Positions 55,095-63,404 of a stretch of DNA of 64,000 bases are shown piece after piece (position 1 is the stretch's first letter; each line of letters begins with the position of its first letter). The position numbers and the translations under genes are program-made. Location of the stretch: the NCBI RefSeq assembly GCF_018129405.1, contig NZ_JAFCLP010000002.1:620001-684000 (forward strand), given 5' to 3'. The notes beneath the pieces are model-generated. The model saw only the letters and a program-made list of their open reading frames with translations. It searched no databases and was not told the origin of the DNA. The stretch is from Bradyrhizobium iriomotense (GTDB lineage: Bacteria > Pseudomonadota > Alphaproteobacteria > Rhizobiales > Xanthobacteraceae).

Positions 55095-56105
55095 ATGCTC
55101 ATTGCGGTTGATCCAGCGCAAAAACTCGTGACCGAGGAGTTCATGATCGACGCCGCCGATCCTGGAATAAAGCTGTACGTCAGAAACAAACGGACGGAGG
55201 ATTTGAAGCAGTTTATCTCGGAGAAAACGTTGCTGTTCGTTCACGGTGCGACGCAGCCGGCGGAGGCGACTTTTGATCTTCCGATCGAAGGACTGTCCTG
55301 GATGGACTACATCGCCCAGCATGGTTGGGATGTGTATTTGATTGATGTACGAGGCTACGGCCGATCCACGCGTCCGCCGGAAATGGATCAGCCAGCCGCC
55401 AGCAATCCTCCTATCGTCACGACCGATGTGGCTGTGAAGGATGTCGGTTCCGCAATCACCTTCATTCTCCAGCGGCGAGACGTATCGAAGCTCAGTCTTA
55501 TGGGCTGGTCGTGGGGGACCGTGATTATGGGCGCCTACACGGCCGACCATAGTGACAAGGTCGACCGGCTGGTGCTCTATGCGCCGCAGTGGCTGAGGGC
55601 CTCACCGCCGCCGCAAACTGCGAGCCCGCCATTAGGAGCTTATGTTGCGGCAACAATGGCGACCGCCCGGGAACGCCTGCAGGCCGGCGCACCCGACGAT
55701 CGCAAGAACGATTTGATGCCGGCGAAGTGGTTCGAAGCATGGTCGGCGGCCGCATTGGCCAGCGATCCGGTCGGGTCAAAGCAAGAGCCGCCGGTGCTAT
55801 GCAGTCCAGCTGGCGTGTTCCAAGACATCCGAATTTACTGGGACGGGGGCAAGCCATATTACAACCCGGAGAAAATCAAGAATCCTACGCTACTCGTCGT
55901 CGCCGAGTGGGATCAGGCGACTCCCAGCCAGGGTGCGCAAGCGCTCTTCCACAAGCTGCCGAGTGGCCCGAACAAGCGACTCGTTGAGATCGGTGAGGGA
56001 ACACATATCGTTATGCTGGAGAAGAACCGGATGCAGCTTTTCGAGGAAGTGCAATTCTTCCTCGATCGGGCACGCGTTTACACGCCCGAACAGCTCAGGT
56101 CTTGA
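55095..56105 (+). CDS. Alpha/beta-fold hydrolase
   Basis: From ATG 55095 (site GGGAGGAAGATT) the product has 336 residues and no signal peptide. LLFVHGATQPAEATFDLPIE is the oxyanion-side motif, GWDVYLIDVRGYGRSTRP follows, the nucleophile is in SLMGWSWGTVIMGAY (G-x-S-x-G), the acid in VVAEWDQATPS and the His in GEGTHIVMLEKNR. It resembles broad-specificity esterases; the substrate is unknown. The next gene follows after 188 bp. Confidence 0.92.
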   Translation: MLIAVDPAQKLVTEEFMIDAADPGIKLYVRNKRTEDLKQFISEKTLLFVHGATQPAEATFDLPIEGLSWMDYIAQHGWDVYLIDVRGYGRSTRPPEMDQPAASNPPIVTTDVAVKDVGSAITFILQRRDVSKLSLMGWSWGTVIMGAYTADHSDKVDRLVLYAPQWLRASPPPQTASPPLGAYVAATMATARERLQAGAPDDRKNDLMPAKWFEAWSAAALASDPVGSKQEPPVLCSPAGVFQDIRIYWDGGKPYYNPEKIKNPTLLVVAEWDQATPSQGAQALFHKLPSGPNKRLVEIGEGTHIVMLEKNRMQLFEEVQFFLDRARVYTPEQLRS

Positions 56106-56293
56106 TATCGGCCCACCGGTTTTAGCCAGTAACGATGTGAGCCGAGATACGGCAGCGTTACTGTCTCTTGCGAACCCTGAACCAAAATCAATCGATGAAG
56201 ACAAACCTTCATCGAGATTGCATTGGGGTTCGCTCCCAAAGGTCACTCGATACATGCCTCTTGGACATTTTACATCGCTAAGGAGGTAGTCCC

Positions 56294-56593
56294 ATGCCGA
56301 TCGTTCAATTCACTCGCTTCAAAACCGACAAGCCCGAGGAAATGACCAAGGTTGTCGGGCGGGCGAAGAAAATCTTCGAAAAACACGGCGCCGAATTTCT
56401 TCGGCTGTCCCGTTTCCACACCGGCCATTGGGCAGGAGAGTTGCTGGTTACGACGCGCTACGCCAATTGGGAGGTCTACGGCAAAGTGCAGGAGGCCGTG
56501 GCAAAGGACCCGGAGTTCGCGCAGGTGATGGCTGACGGGTTGAAGATTGCCGAACTACAGGGCCGTAACATCGCTGTTAGCATCGATCTCTAG
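56294..56593 (+). CDS. Small alpha/beta-barrel-type hypothetical protein (99 aa)
   Basis: AAGGAGGTAGTCCC gives an excellent ribosome site before ATG 56294. The product reads MPIVQFTRFKTDKPEEMTKV and then HGAEFLRLSRFHTGHWAGEL and LVTTRYANWEVYGKVQEAVA. The beta-alpha-beta layout with a W-x-x-Y-G-K-x-Q helix suggests a ferredoxin-like dimeric alpha/beta-barrel protein. It may be an enzyme or ligand-binding protein; no family can be named with confidence. A strong terminator follows 38 bp after the stop. Confidence 0.85.
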   Translation: MPIVQFTRFKTDKPEEMTKVVGRAKKIFEKHGAEFLRLSRFHTGHWAGELLVTTRYANWEVYGKVQEAVAKDPEFAQVMADGLKIAELQGRNIAVSIDL

Positions 56594-56631
56594 TCCGGGC
56601 GCCACCCGGCGGCAAACCACGTTGAGCGCGG

Positions 56632-56664
56632 AGGCCGCTGGACATATTGCCAGCGGCCTTTTTT
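56632..56664 (+). terminator. Rho-independent terminator
   Basis: AGGCCGCTGG / CCAGCGGCCT, 10-bp perfect stem with 8-nt loop, followed by TTTTTTC on the plus strand. Confidence 0.95.
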
Positions 56665-56700
56665 CAATTTTGGGCGCCCTCCGACCAATGTCGGCTTCGG

Positions 56701-56782
56701 GACAAGCAACCATCACGACCAGACAGCGCGGCGTCCGCTGTCAGCCTCCAAGCAGACGAAGCGACCACACGCCCACCTACGC
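56701..56782. repeat. Family-F repeat, copy 3, reaching the MFS stop codon
   Basis: ACAAGCAACCATCACGACCA then CAAGCAGACGAAGCGACCACACGCCCACCTACGCC. The copy at 50460-50560 shares both blocks; the one at 48318-48380 shares the first and part of the second. Confidence 0.75.
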
Positions 56783-58009
56783 CGTCCGCAACACCGGCGG
56801 CTGCGACGGCCGGATCAGCGCGAACGCCACCTGCACGATGCCGCCGGCAAGGCCGAGCGCGACGCCGATGCGCCAGGCCATGGTGTAGGAGCCGAGCGCG
56901 TCGTAGAGCACCCCTCCTCCATAGGCGCCGAGGAAGCTGCCGATCTGGTGGCTCATGAAAGCGAGACCCTGGATCATCGCCTGCCAGCGCAGGCCGAACA
57001 TCTCGGCGACCACGCCTGCGACCAGCGGGCCGACGCCCATCCAGAGGAAGCCCATGATCGCGCCGAACAGCAGCGTCGAGAACGACGTGGCCGGCAGCAT
57101 GAAGTACCAGGCGAGCGCCAGCGAGCGCAGGATGTAGATGCCGCCCAGCAGCGCCAGCTTGTTCCAGCGCTGGCCGGCCCAGCCGAAGAACAGCGAGCCC
57201 AGCACGTTGAAGCCGCCGATCATGCCGAGCGTCTGCGCGCTCAGCATTGGATCGAGGCCGCAGATCGCAAGGTAGGACGGCAGGTGCGTGGTCAGGAACA
57301 CGAGCTGCATGCCGCAGACGAGATAGGCGCACGTCATCACCACGAACGGCGCGTTGCCGAACGCCGTCCTTGCCGCGGCTGCCGCCGAGGCATCGCCGAT
57401 GTCATCGGCGGCCGGCTTCGGCAGCGGGATCCTGTCGACGCGGCCGGCATACCAGGCGGCGGGGATCATCAGCACCGACATGATGACGAAGCCGGCAAGG
57501 CCGATGCGCCAGCCAAAGCCTTCGTTGAGCATCTGCCCGATCGGCGCCGACAGCAGCGCGCCGAGCGAGCCTGCACCGGAGACGATGCCGAGCACGGTCG
57601 AGCGCACCGTCGCAGGCACCGCGCGCGCCGCCACCGACATCGCGATCGCGGCTGCGGTGCAGGCCAGCGACGTCCCGATCAGGATGCCGCCGCCGATCAT
57701 GATGCTGACGAGCCCGTTCGCGGTCGCCATCAGCGCGAGCCCGGCAATGTACATCAGCGCGCCCGCGATCATGATCGGGCGGAAGCCGTAGCGCACGGTG
57801 AGTGCGCCGGCGGGCGGCTGCAGAAAGCCCCAGGCGAGGTTCTGCACGGCCAGCGCCAGCGTGAAATCCGAGATCGAAATGTGGATGTCGTGCGTCAGCG
57901 GCTGCATGAAGATGCCGAGGCTCTGCCGCAGCCCCATGCTCAGCGTCAGCATGATCGAGGCGCCGATCAGGATCGGCAATGTCGGACGCAGGACCTGCAA
58001 CAGGGGCAT
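56777..58009 (-). CDS. MFS transporter
   Basis: From ATG 58009 (site GGGAGAAGAAAA) the 410-residue protein has about twelve hydrophobic segments. It begins MPLLQVLRPTLPILIGASIM and has the MFS loop motif YGFRPIMIAGALMYIAGLAL. SMGLRQSLGIFMQPLTHDI is typical of the oxalate/formate- and nitrate-type MFS branch. The substrate is unknown. It is divergent from a TetR gene, with a perfect operator palindrome between, so it is probably a repressible efflux pump. Its last 93 bp recur at 52730-52822. Confidence 0.94.
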   Translation of the reverse strand: MPLLQVLRPTLPILIGASIMLTLSMGLRQSLGIFMQPLTHDIHISISDFTLALAVQNLAWGFLQPPAGALTVRYGFRPIMIAGALMYIAGLALMATANGLVSIMIGGGILIGTSLACTAAAIAMSVAARAVPATVRSTVLGIVSGAGSLGALLSAPIGQMLNEGFGWRIGLAGFVIMSVLMIPAAWYAGRVDRIPLPKPAADDIGDASAAAAARTAFGNAPFVVMTCAYLVCGMQLVFLTTHLPSYLAICGLDPMLSAQTLGMIGGFNVLGSLFFGWAGQRWNKLALLGGIYILRSLALAWYFMLPATSFSTLLFGAIMGFLWMGVGPLVAGVVAEMFGLRWQAMIQGLAFMSHQIGSFLGAYGGGVLYDALGSYTMAWRIGVALGLAGGIVQVAFALIRPSQPPVLRTA

Positions 58010-58071
58010 TTTTCTTCTCCCTTTTGGGCGCGGCACGCGTGCCGACGTCTGTTTTTGCCGATGATTTTGAT

Positions 58072-58087
58072 TACACAGACCTGTGTA
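58072..58087. promoter_or_regulatory. TetR operator
   Basis: TACACAG-AC-CTGTGTA is a perfect 7-bp inverted repeat with 2-bp spacer, in the 130-bp gap between the MFS and TetR genes, 63 bp from the MFS start and 53 bp from the TetR start. The layout fits a repressor controlling both. Confidence 0.8.
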
Positions 58088-58139
58088 CTTAGGCTATAGT
58101 TGGTCTCAGCTGTCAAGCGAACAGGACGCTTAGCTCTGC

Positions 58140-58733
58140 ATGGCTCCCCCGCCCGCCCCACAGACGATGAAAGAGCGGATCCTTCAGACCGCCGACAAGC
58201 TGTTCTATCTGCAAGGCATTCGCGCCATCGGCGTCGACACAATCGCGGCCGAGATCGGTATCAGCAAGCGCACGCTCTACAATCACTTCCCGTCCAAGGA
58301 CGCGCTGATTGCGGCCTATCTCGAGCGCCGGTTCGTGCACGCCCGCCCTTCCGACAAGCCACCGGCCGAGCAGATTCTCGCCACCTTCGATTCGCTGGAG
58401 CGGCGCTTTGCGGCGAAGGATTTCCGCGGCTGCCCGTTCGTGAATGCAGTCGCCGAGCTCGGGCCTTCCGACCGCGCCGTGAAGAAGATCGCCATCGCCT
58501 TCAAGGAAAGCCGCCGCCTCTGGTTTCGCGACCGCCTGACCGAGCTCGGCGTTGCCGATGCGGACGCGCTGGCAACGCAGCTCGTGCTGCTGGTCGACGG
58601 CTCGATCGCACAGGACCTCGTGCGCGACGATCCCGCGATGGCCCGCGCCGCGAAGGAAGCGGCCACGGTGTTGTTGCGGAATGCGGGGGTGGATGTGGGG
58701 GAGCCAGTGAAGCGCAGGCGCGCACCAAAATAA
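58140..58733 (+). CDS. TetR-family transcriptional regulator
   Basis: The 197-residue product has the TetR helix-turn-helix: QGIRAIGVDTIAAEIGISKR TLYNHFPSKDALIAAYLE. The C-terminal ligand domain contains DFRGCPFVNAVAELG, seen in a subgroup of TetR proteins for electrophile-type efflux pumps. ATG 58140 is at the CDS start; GTG/ATG alternatives give shorter products. It most likely represses the divergent MFS gene via the palindrome at 58072-58087. Confidence 0.95.
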   Translation: MAPPPAPQTMKERILQTADKLFYLQGIRAIGVDTIAAEIGISKRTLYNHFPSKDALIAAYLERRFVHARPSDKPPAEQILATFDSLERRFAAKDFRGCPFVNAVAELGPSDRAVKKIAIAFKESRRLWFRDRLTELGVADADALATQLVLLVDGSIAQDLVRDDPAMARAAKEAATVLLRNAGVDVGEPVKRRRAPK

Positions 58734-58738
58734 TCACT

Positions 58739-58860
58739 GTCGTCCCGGCGAAGGCCGGGACCCATAACCACAGACAGATGTTTGGCGAGGACTCGGAGTT
58801 ACCAGCTCGCACCACAACCCCTTCCTGGGGTTATGGGTCCCGGCCTCCGCCGGGACGACA
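58739..58860. repeat. Palindromic repeat, 'gtcgtcccggc' family B, second copy
   Basis: GTCGTCCCGGCGAAGGCCGG, GACCCATAACCACAGACAGA and at the right end GGTTATGGGTCCCGGCC ... CGCCGGGACGAC. The 178 bp up to pleD hold no gene. Confidence 0.88.
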
Positions 58861-59044
58861 CCGAGTGTGTGAGCCTGATATTTGTCCCACTATCCGATCT
58901 TACCAACATGCTCCTGTTTTGCCCGACGAGTCAAACGGCGCTATCGCCAGCGCAAGCCTTTCTGCCACCCGCATAACCCATTGATCCGACTAACGCCGGC
59001 TACTGTGCATGGGGTTGTTTCGCGACTTTTATATCGCGGCAGCC

Positions 59045-60418
59045 TCACGCCGCCTGCGACACCACGCGGTTGCGGCCGTCGTGCTTGGCCCGGTAGAGCG
59101 CGGTGTCGGCGCGCTTGAGGACGTCGGCGACCGCCTCGCCCTTCTGCTCCAGCGTGGTGAGCCCGATCGAGATCGTGACCTCGATGCGCCTGGTGCCTTT
59201 GTGGATCGCGAACGGCTCGCCCGCGATCGAGCGGCGCAGGCGCTCGGCGACCATGCCGGCAACGTGCAGATCGGTCTCCGGCATCACGATGACGAACTCC
59301 TCGCCGCCGTAGCGGCAGGCGAGATCAATGCCGCGGATCGACTTGCGCACCCGCACCGCGAATTCGCGCAGCACGTCGTCGCCGGCGTCGTGGCCGTAAT
59401 TGTCGTTGATCGACTTGAAGTAGTCGATGTCGAGGATCATCAGCGCCAGCGGCTTGCCGCGGGTCGCGGCCTGCTCGGCGAGCGTTGCCAGATGGCTCTC
59501 CATGTAGCGGCGATTGTGCAGGCCGGTGAGCGCGTCGGTGATCGCCATCTCGATCGAGTTCTGCACGTTGTCGCGCAGATGATCGGTGTAGCGGCGGCGG
59601 CGGATCTGGGTGCGGGCGCGCGCCAGGAGCTCGGTCTTGTCGATCGGACGCAGCAGATAGTCGTTGACGCCGATCTCGAGGCCCCGCAGCAGCCGCGTCG
59701 AGTTGTCGGGCTCGGCGATCGCCAGGATCGGCACATGGCGCGTGCGCTCCAGCGAGCGCGCCTGGCTGCACAGGCGGAGGCCGTCGAAATTGTTGAGGTC
59801 GAGCGAGACGATCAGGAGGTCGTAATTGCCCTCGGCGGCGTGGAACAGCGCCTCCGTCGGGTTCGGCTCGACGTCCACGGTGTGCTCGGCCGCGAGGATC
59901 GTCGCCAGCCGCTCATAGGAGGACTCGCGGTCGTCGACCAGGAGGATGCGGCCGCCCTTGCCGGTGTCGGCCACCGCGCTGCGCTCGGGCGCCTGCATGC
60001 CGATCTCGAGCGAGGTGATGGCGCGCATGCGCAGCTCATCGGTCATCATCTTCAGCCGCGTCAGCGAGCGCACGCGCGCGATCAGCACGACGTCGGAGAC
60101 GGGCTTGGTGAGGAAATCGTCGGCTCCGGCCTCGAGCCCGCGGTTGCGGTCGGCGGGGCTGTCGAGCGCGGTGACCATCACGACGGGAATGTGGTGCGTG
60201 GCCGGATCTGACTTCAGGCGGCGGCAGACTTCAAAGCCGTCCATATCAGGCATCATCACGTCGAGCAGGATGATGTCGCATTCGGCCCGCCTACTGATCG
60301 CAAGCGCCTCGGTGCCGTTCGAGGCGGTCATCACGTCGAAATATTCGGCGGACAGACGGGCCTCTAGCAGCTTGACGTTGGCAGGAACGTCATCGACGAC
60401 GAGGATACGCGCGGACAC
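59045..60418 (-). CDS. pleD: Response regulator / diguanylate cyclase PleD
   Basis: A 457-residue PleD with REC-REC-GGDEF layout, starting at GTG 60418 (MSARILVVDDVPANVKLLEA). The first receiver is intact (LLDVMMPDMDG); the second is degenerate (LLIVSLDLNNFDG, no phospho-Asp acceptor), as in Caulobacter PleD. The cyclase site is YGGEEFVIVMPE and the inhibitory R-x-x-D lies five residues before it (RGIDLACRYGGEEF). It makes c-di-GMP from GTP when activated, controlling polar development. divK is 14 bp upstream on the same strand, the standard operon. Confidence 0.97.
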   Translation of the reverse strand: MSARILVVDDVPANVKLLEARLSAEYFDVMTASNGTEALAISRRAECDIILLDVMMPDMDGFEVCRRLKSDPATHHIPVVMVTALDSPADRNRGLEAGADDFLTKPVSDVVLIARVRSLTRLKMMTDELRMRAITSLEIGMQAPERSAVADTGKGGRILLVDDRESSYERLATILAAEHTVDVEPNPTEALFHAAEGNYDLLIVSLDLNNFDGLRLCSQARSLERTRHVPILAIAEPDNSTRLLRGLEIGVNDYLLRPIDKTELLARARTQIRRRRYTDHLRDNVQNSIEMAITDALTGLHNRRYMESHLATLAEQAATRGKPLALMILDIDYFKSINDNYGHDAGDDVLREFAVRVRKSIRGIDLACRYGGEEFVIVMPETDLHVAGMVAERLRRSIAGEPFAIHKGTRRIEVTISIGLTTLEQKGEAVADVLKRADTALYRAKHDGRNRVVSQAA

Positions 60419-60432
60419 TTTGCACTCACTTC

Positions 60433-60798
60433 CTATCCGATGAAACGCCGGACCGTCTCTATGAATTTGCCGACCGAGATCGGCTTGGACAAATAGGCCT
60501 CGCAGCCGCCCTCGCGGATGCGTTCTTCGTCGCCCTTCATCGCGAACGCCGTGACCGCGACGACGGGAATGGTGCGCAGCTCCGGATCGTCCTTGATCCA
60601 GCGCGTCACCTCGAGCCCCGAGACCTGCGGCAACTGGATATCCATCAGCACGAGGTCGGGCCGCATCTTGCGCACCAGATCGAGCGCCTCGTAACCGTTG
60701 CTGGTGCCCGAAGTCTGGTAGCCATGTGCTTCCAACAGGTCGCGGAAGAGCTTCATGTTGAGCTCGTTGTCTTCCACGATCAGGACGGTCTTAGCCAT
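60433..60798 (-). CDS. divK: Single-domain response regulator DivK
   Basis: The 121-residue receiver starts [20 protein letters not shown], with phospho-Asp in [16 protein letters not shown], Thr in [10 protein letters not shown] and Lys in [11 protein letters not shown]. This is the DivK sequence type. It acts with the PleC/DivJ kinases to control CtrA through DivL-CckA. AGGAGGGCGGG stands before ATG 60798. Confidence 0.97.
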   Translation of the reverse strand: MAKTVLIVEDNELNMKLFRDLLEAHGYQTSGTSNGYEALDLVRKMRPDLVLMDIQLPQVSGLEVTRWIKDDPELRTIPVVAVTAFAMKGDEERIREGGCEAYLSKPISVGKFIETVRRFIG

Positions 60799-60988
60799 CC
60801 CGCCCTCCTGATTGGCACGAAGCCGGATACATGTGACGCCTCAGGCGCCGCTCGCCGGCGCTTCGAAAACTGGATTCAAACTAGCCTCAGATTCGCTCTA
60901 GTTTCGTTAAACCCGAGGGGCCACTTTCTGCGATGTGGTTTCCAGTTGCTTGCCCCGGGATCGCAAGACTCAAGGCGGAGACTCGGGC

Positions 60989-61348
60989 ATGATGCAAAGT
61001 AGACACCGAAAGTTAACGGAAAGGCAAACCGGCCCCGTGAAAAAGCCTGTTCACAACCCTCGCGAAGTCGCTGAAATCGTTGCGATTCAGGCATTGTCCT
61101 TCGTCGCGGGCGAGCCCGAGCGGCTGGGCCTGTTCCTGGCCGAGACAGGTGTCGGCCCGGAGACCCTGCGGAACGCCGCCGCGGACCCGAATTTCCTCCT
61201 CAACGTGCTCGATTTCGTGCTGCGCGATGACGCCACCGTGAAGGCCTTTGCCAAGGCCTCGGAGCTGCATCCGACCAACGTTGCCGCAGCGCGGCAGGTC
61301 CTCGGTGATGCGCTCGGCGACCCCAATTGGGAGCGCGACGTGCCGTGA
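60989..61348 (+). CDS. DUF3572 family protein
   Basis: From ATG 60989 the product has 119 residues; GTG 61038 is another possible start. The conserved core is REVAEIVAIQALSFVAGEPE RLGLFLAETGVGPETLRNAA and FVLRDDATVKAFAKASELHP, all helical, as in DUF3572. It is usually found beside dinB in alphaproteobacteria. Here its TGA overlaps dinB's GTG (GTGA), so the two are translationally coupled, which hints at a joint role in mutagenic repair; the function itself is unknown. Confidence 0.93.
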   Translation: MMQSRHRKLTERQTGPVKKPVHNPREVAEIVAIQALSFVAGEPERLGLFLAETGVGPETLRNAAADPNFLLNVLDFVLRDDATVKAFAKASELHPTNVAAARQVLGDALGDPNWERDVP

Positions 61349-62634
61349 GCGCCCCCGTCCCGGCCGGGCCCCGCTGCTTCTGCCGGGATTGTCTGGCCGA
61401 TCTGGACACGAGCGTCCGCCGTTGCTCGGCCTGCGGTTCCCCCCGCCTCGTCCGCCACCGGGCGCTGGCGAGCCTGACCATCGCCCACATCGACTGCGAC
61501 GCCTTCTATGCGACGGTCGAGAAGCGCGACAATCCTGACATCGCCGACAAGCCCGTCATCATCGGTGGCGGAAGACGCGGCGTGGTGTCGGCCGCCTGCT
61601 ACATCGCGCGCACCTACGGCGTGCGCTCGGCGATGCCGATGTTCAAGGCGCTCGAGGCCTGCCCGCATGCCACCGTGATCCGCCCCGACATGGCGAAATA
61701 CGTCCGCGTCGGCCGCGAGGTCCGCCAGGCCATGCAGGCGCTGACACCGCTGGTCGAGCCGCTCTCGATCGACGAGGCCTTCCTCGATCTCTCCGGCACC
61801 GAACGGGTGCATGGCATGATCCCCGCCAAGGTGCTGGCGCGCTTTGCCCGCGACGTCGAGCGCGACATCGGCATCACCGTCTCGGTCGGCCTGTCCTGCA
61901 ACAAGTTTTTGGCCAAGATCGCCTCCGACCTCGACAAGCCGCGCGGCTTTGCGACACTCGATCAGGAGGAAGCGCGCGCGATGCTGGCGGAAAAGCCGGT
62001 CGGCTTCATCTTCGGCGTGGGACCGGCGACCCAGGAGCGCCTCGTGCAGCGCGGCTTCCGCATCATCGCCGACCTGCAGAAGGCCGACGAGATCGAGATG
62101 ATGCGGCAGTTTCCGAGCGACGGCCGCAGGCTGTGGCGGCTCGCCCGCGGCATCGACGACCGCCGCGTCGAGCCCGACCGCGGCGCCAAGACCATTTCCA
62201 GCGAGACCACCTTCGAGACCGACATCCGCGATTTCGCGACACTGGAGAAGATCCTGTGGCGGCTCTGCGAGAAGACGTCGTCACGGCTGAAGAGCAGCGA
62301 GCTCGCCGGCTCGACCGTGACGCTGAAGCTGAAGACCGCCGACTTCCGCCAGCGCACCCGCTCGCAATCGATCGCCGCGCCGACGCAGCTTGCCGCAAAG
62401 ATCTTCTCGATCTGCCGCGAGATTCTGGCGAAAGAAATCGACGGCACCGCCTTCCGCCTGATGGGCGCCGGCGTCAGCGCGCTGCGCGAGGGATCGGCGA
62501 GCGACGACACCGACATGCTCGACCGCCGCGCTGCGCATGCCGAACGTGCCGTTGACAGCCTGCGCAAGAAGTTCGGCAGCGCCGCGGTGATCCGCGGCAT
62601 TGCCTATGACGGGCCGGAGAAGGCGCAGGAGTGA
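61345..62634 (+). CDS. dinB: DNA polymerase IV with N-terminal zinc-ribbon-like extension
   Basis: GTG 61345 overlaps the DUF3572 stop. The 429-residue product has an added N-terminal module with four Cys (GPRCFCRDCLADLDTSVRRC SACGSPRLV). Then come HIDCDAFYATVEKRDNPDIA (Mg ligand Asp), SIDEAFLDLSGTERVHG (second acidic pair), the HhH region GVGPATQERLVQRGFR and the little-finger domain. It is an error-prone Y-family polymerase for lesion bypass. The zinc-ribbon head is typical of rhizobial DinB1-type enzymes and absent from E. coli Pol IV; its role is unknown. Confidence 0.96.
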   Translation: MSAPVPAGPRCFCRDCLADLDTSVRRCSACGSPRLVRHRALASLTIAHIDCDAFYATVEKRDNPDIADKPVIIGGGRRGVVSAACYIARTYGVRSAMPMFKALEACPHATVIRPDMAKYVRVGREVRQAMQALTPLVEPLSIDEAFLDLSGTERVHGMIPAKVLARFARDVERDIGITVSVGLSCNKFLAKIASDLDKPRGFATLDQEEARAMLAEKPVGFIFGVGPATQERLVQRGFRIIADLQKADEIEMMRQFPSDGRRLWRLARGIDDRRVEPDRGAKTISSETTFETDIRDFATLEKILWRLCEKTSSRLKSSELAGSTVTLKLKTADFRQRTRSQSIAAPTQLAAKIFSICREILAKEIDGTAFRLMGAGVSALREGSASDDTDMLDRRAAHAERAVDSLRKKFGSAAVIRGIAYDGPEKAQE

Positions 62635-62650
62635 TCGGGTCCCGCCCTAC

Positions 62651-62806
62651 TCAATCGCGTTCGAAGATCCGTGCACCCGGATAGGCGCGCCTGGCATACT
62701 GAACGACCAACTGCCGATCCTGAGTTTCCAGGAACGGAGTTCGGATCTGACAGGACCCGACGATGAGGTGCCACAGGCCGTTGAGCTTTCGAATGACGAC
62801 GTTCAT
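62651..62806 (-). CDS. Small hypothetical protein (51 aa)
   Basis: ATG 62806 follows GAGGAAGCTCAA, a good ribosome site. The product reads MNVVIRKLNGLWHLIVGSCQ, IRTPFLETQDRQLVVQYARR and AYPGARIFERD. Its composition is protein-like and the beta-beta-alpha-beta order would fit a small independent domain. It is short enough to be missed by length cut-offs. It lies downstream of dinB on the other strand. No family is recognised. Confidence 0.6.
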   Translation of the reverse strand: MNVVIRKLNGLWHLIVGSCQIRTPFLETQDRQLVVQYARRAYPGARIFERD

Positions 62807-62960
62807 TTGAGCTTCCTCGCAGTGACCCGAGTGGACTCAAATTGTAAGAATCTCCCGCCGTCGCTCAATTGTACCAGCGTAAGATCGGCGTATGAGAAGG
62901 ATTGGAAGGAATATACAAAGGTATGTTGGTTGTGCCTTCGACAGCCGCTGGGTTGGCCCC

Positions 62961-63368
62961 GTGACAGGCGAACGCGATCTCGACGTGCTGCTGAGGAACA
63001 TGAAGCCGGAGATGGTAGACGGCATCTTCGTGTTTTGCACGCTTGCGCCGAGCGCGAGCATTCCAGCCACCATCAGCCCGATCCTGACGTTCCGCGAACG
63101 CGAAGGAACAACGCTGGTGATGCTGCACGAGGAGGCCGAGGCGTCAGGCTTACGCTACGCGTTTGCCTCGCGCTTGATCACCTTGACGGTCCACTCCGCG
63201 CTCGATGCGGTGGGCTTTCTGGCGGCCATCACGGCGCGTCTGGCCGAAGCCGGCATCAGCGTGAACGCGGTTTCGGCGTTTCACCACGACCATCTCTTCG
63301 TGCCTGTCGACCAGGCCGACGAGGCGATGGCCGTTCTAAAGGAGATGTCTGGCGCGAGGCACTTGTAG
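62961..63368 (+). CDS. ACT-domain protein
   Basis: GTG 62961 gives a 135-residue protein (MTGERDLDVLLRNMKPEMVD after start), the usual N-terminus of this family; the frame is open to 62892. Two ACT-like halves are visible: DGIFVFCTLAPSAS...ISP and the second VHSALDAVGFLAAITARLAE AGISVNAVSAFHHDHLFVPV. It should bind an amino acid or similar ligand and may act as a sensor. The stop (TAG 63366-63368) lies inside a small palindrome. Confidence 0.88.
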   Translation: MTGERDLDVLLRNMKPEMVDGIFVFCTLAPSASIPATISPILTFREREGTTLVMLHEEAEASGLRYAFASRLITLTVHSALDAVGFLAAITARLAEAGISVNAVSAFHHDHLFVPVDQADEAMAVLKEMSGARHL

Positions 63369-63399
63369 CCCGGACGAAGCGGAGCGCAATCCGGGCTAC
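63365..63399. repeat. Short palindrome, 'gtagcccgga' type
   Basis: GTAGCCCGGA-CGAAGCGGAGCGCAA-TCCGGGCTAC, 10-bp perfect arms. It supplies the ACT-gene stop and may act as a terminator for one or both convergent genes. Confidence 0.85.
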
Positions 63400-63404
63400 G
63401 GCAT

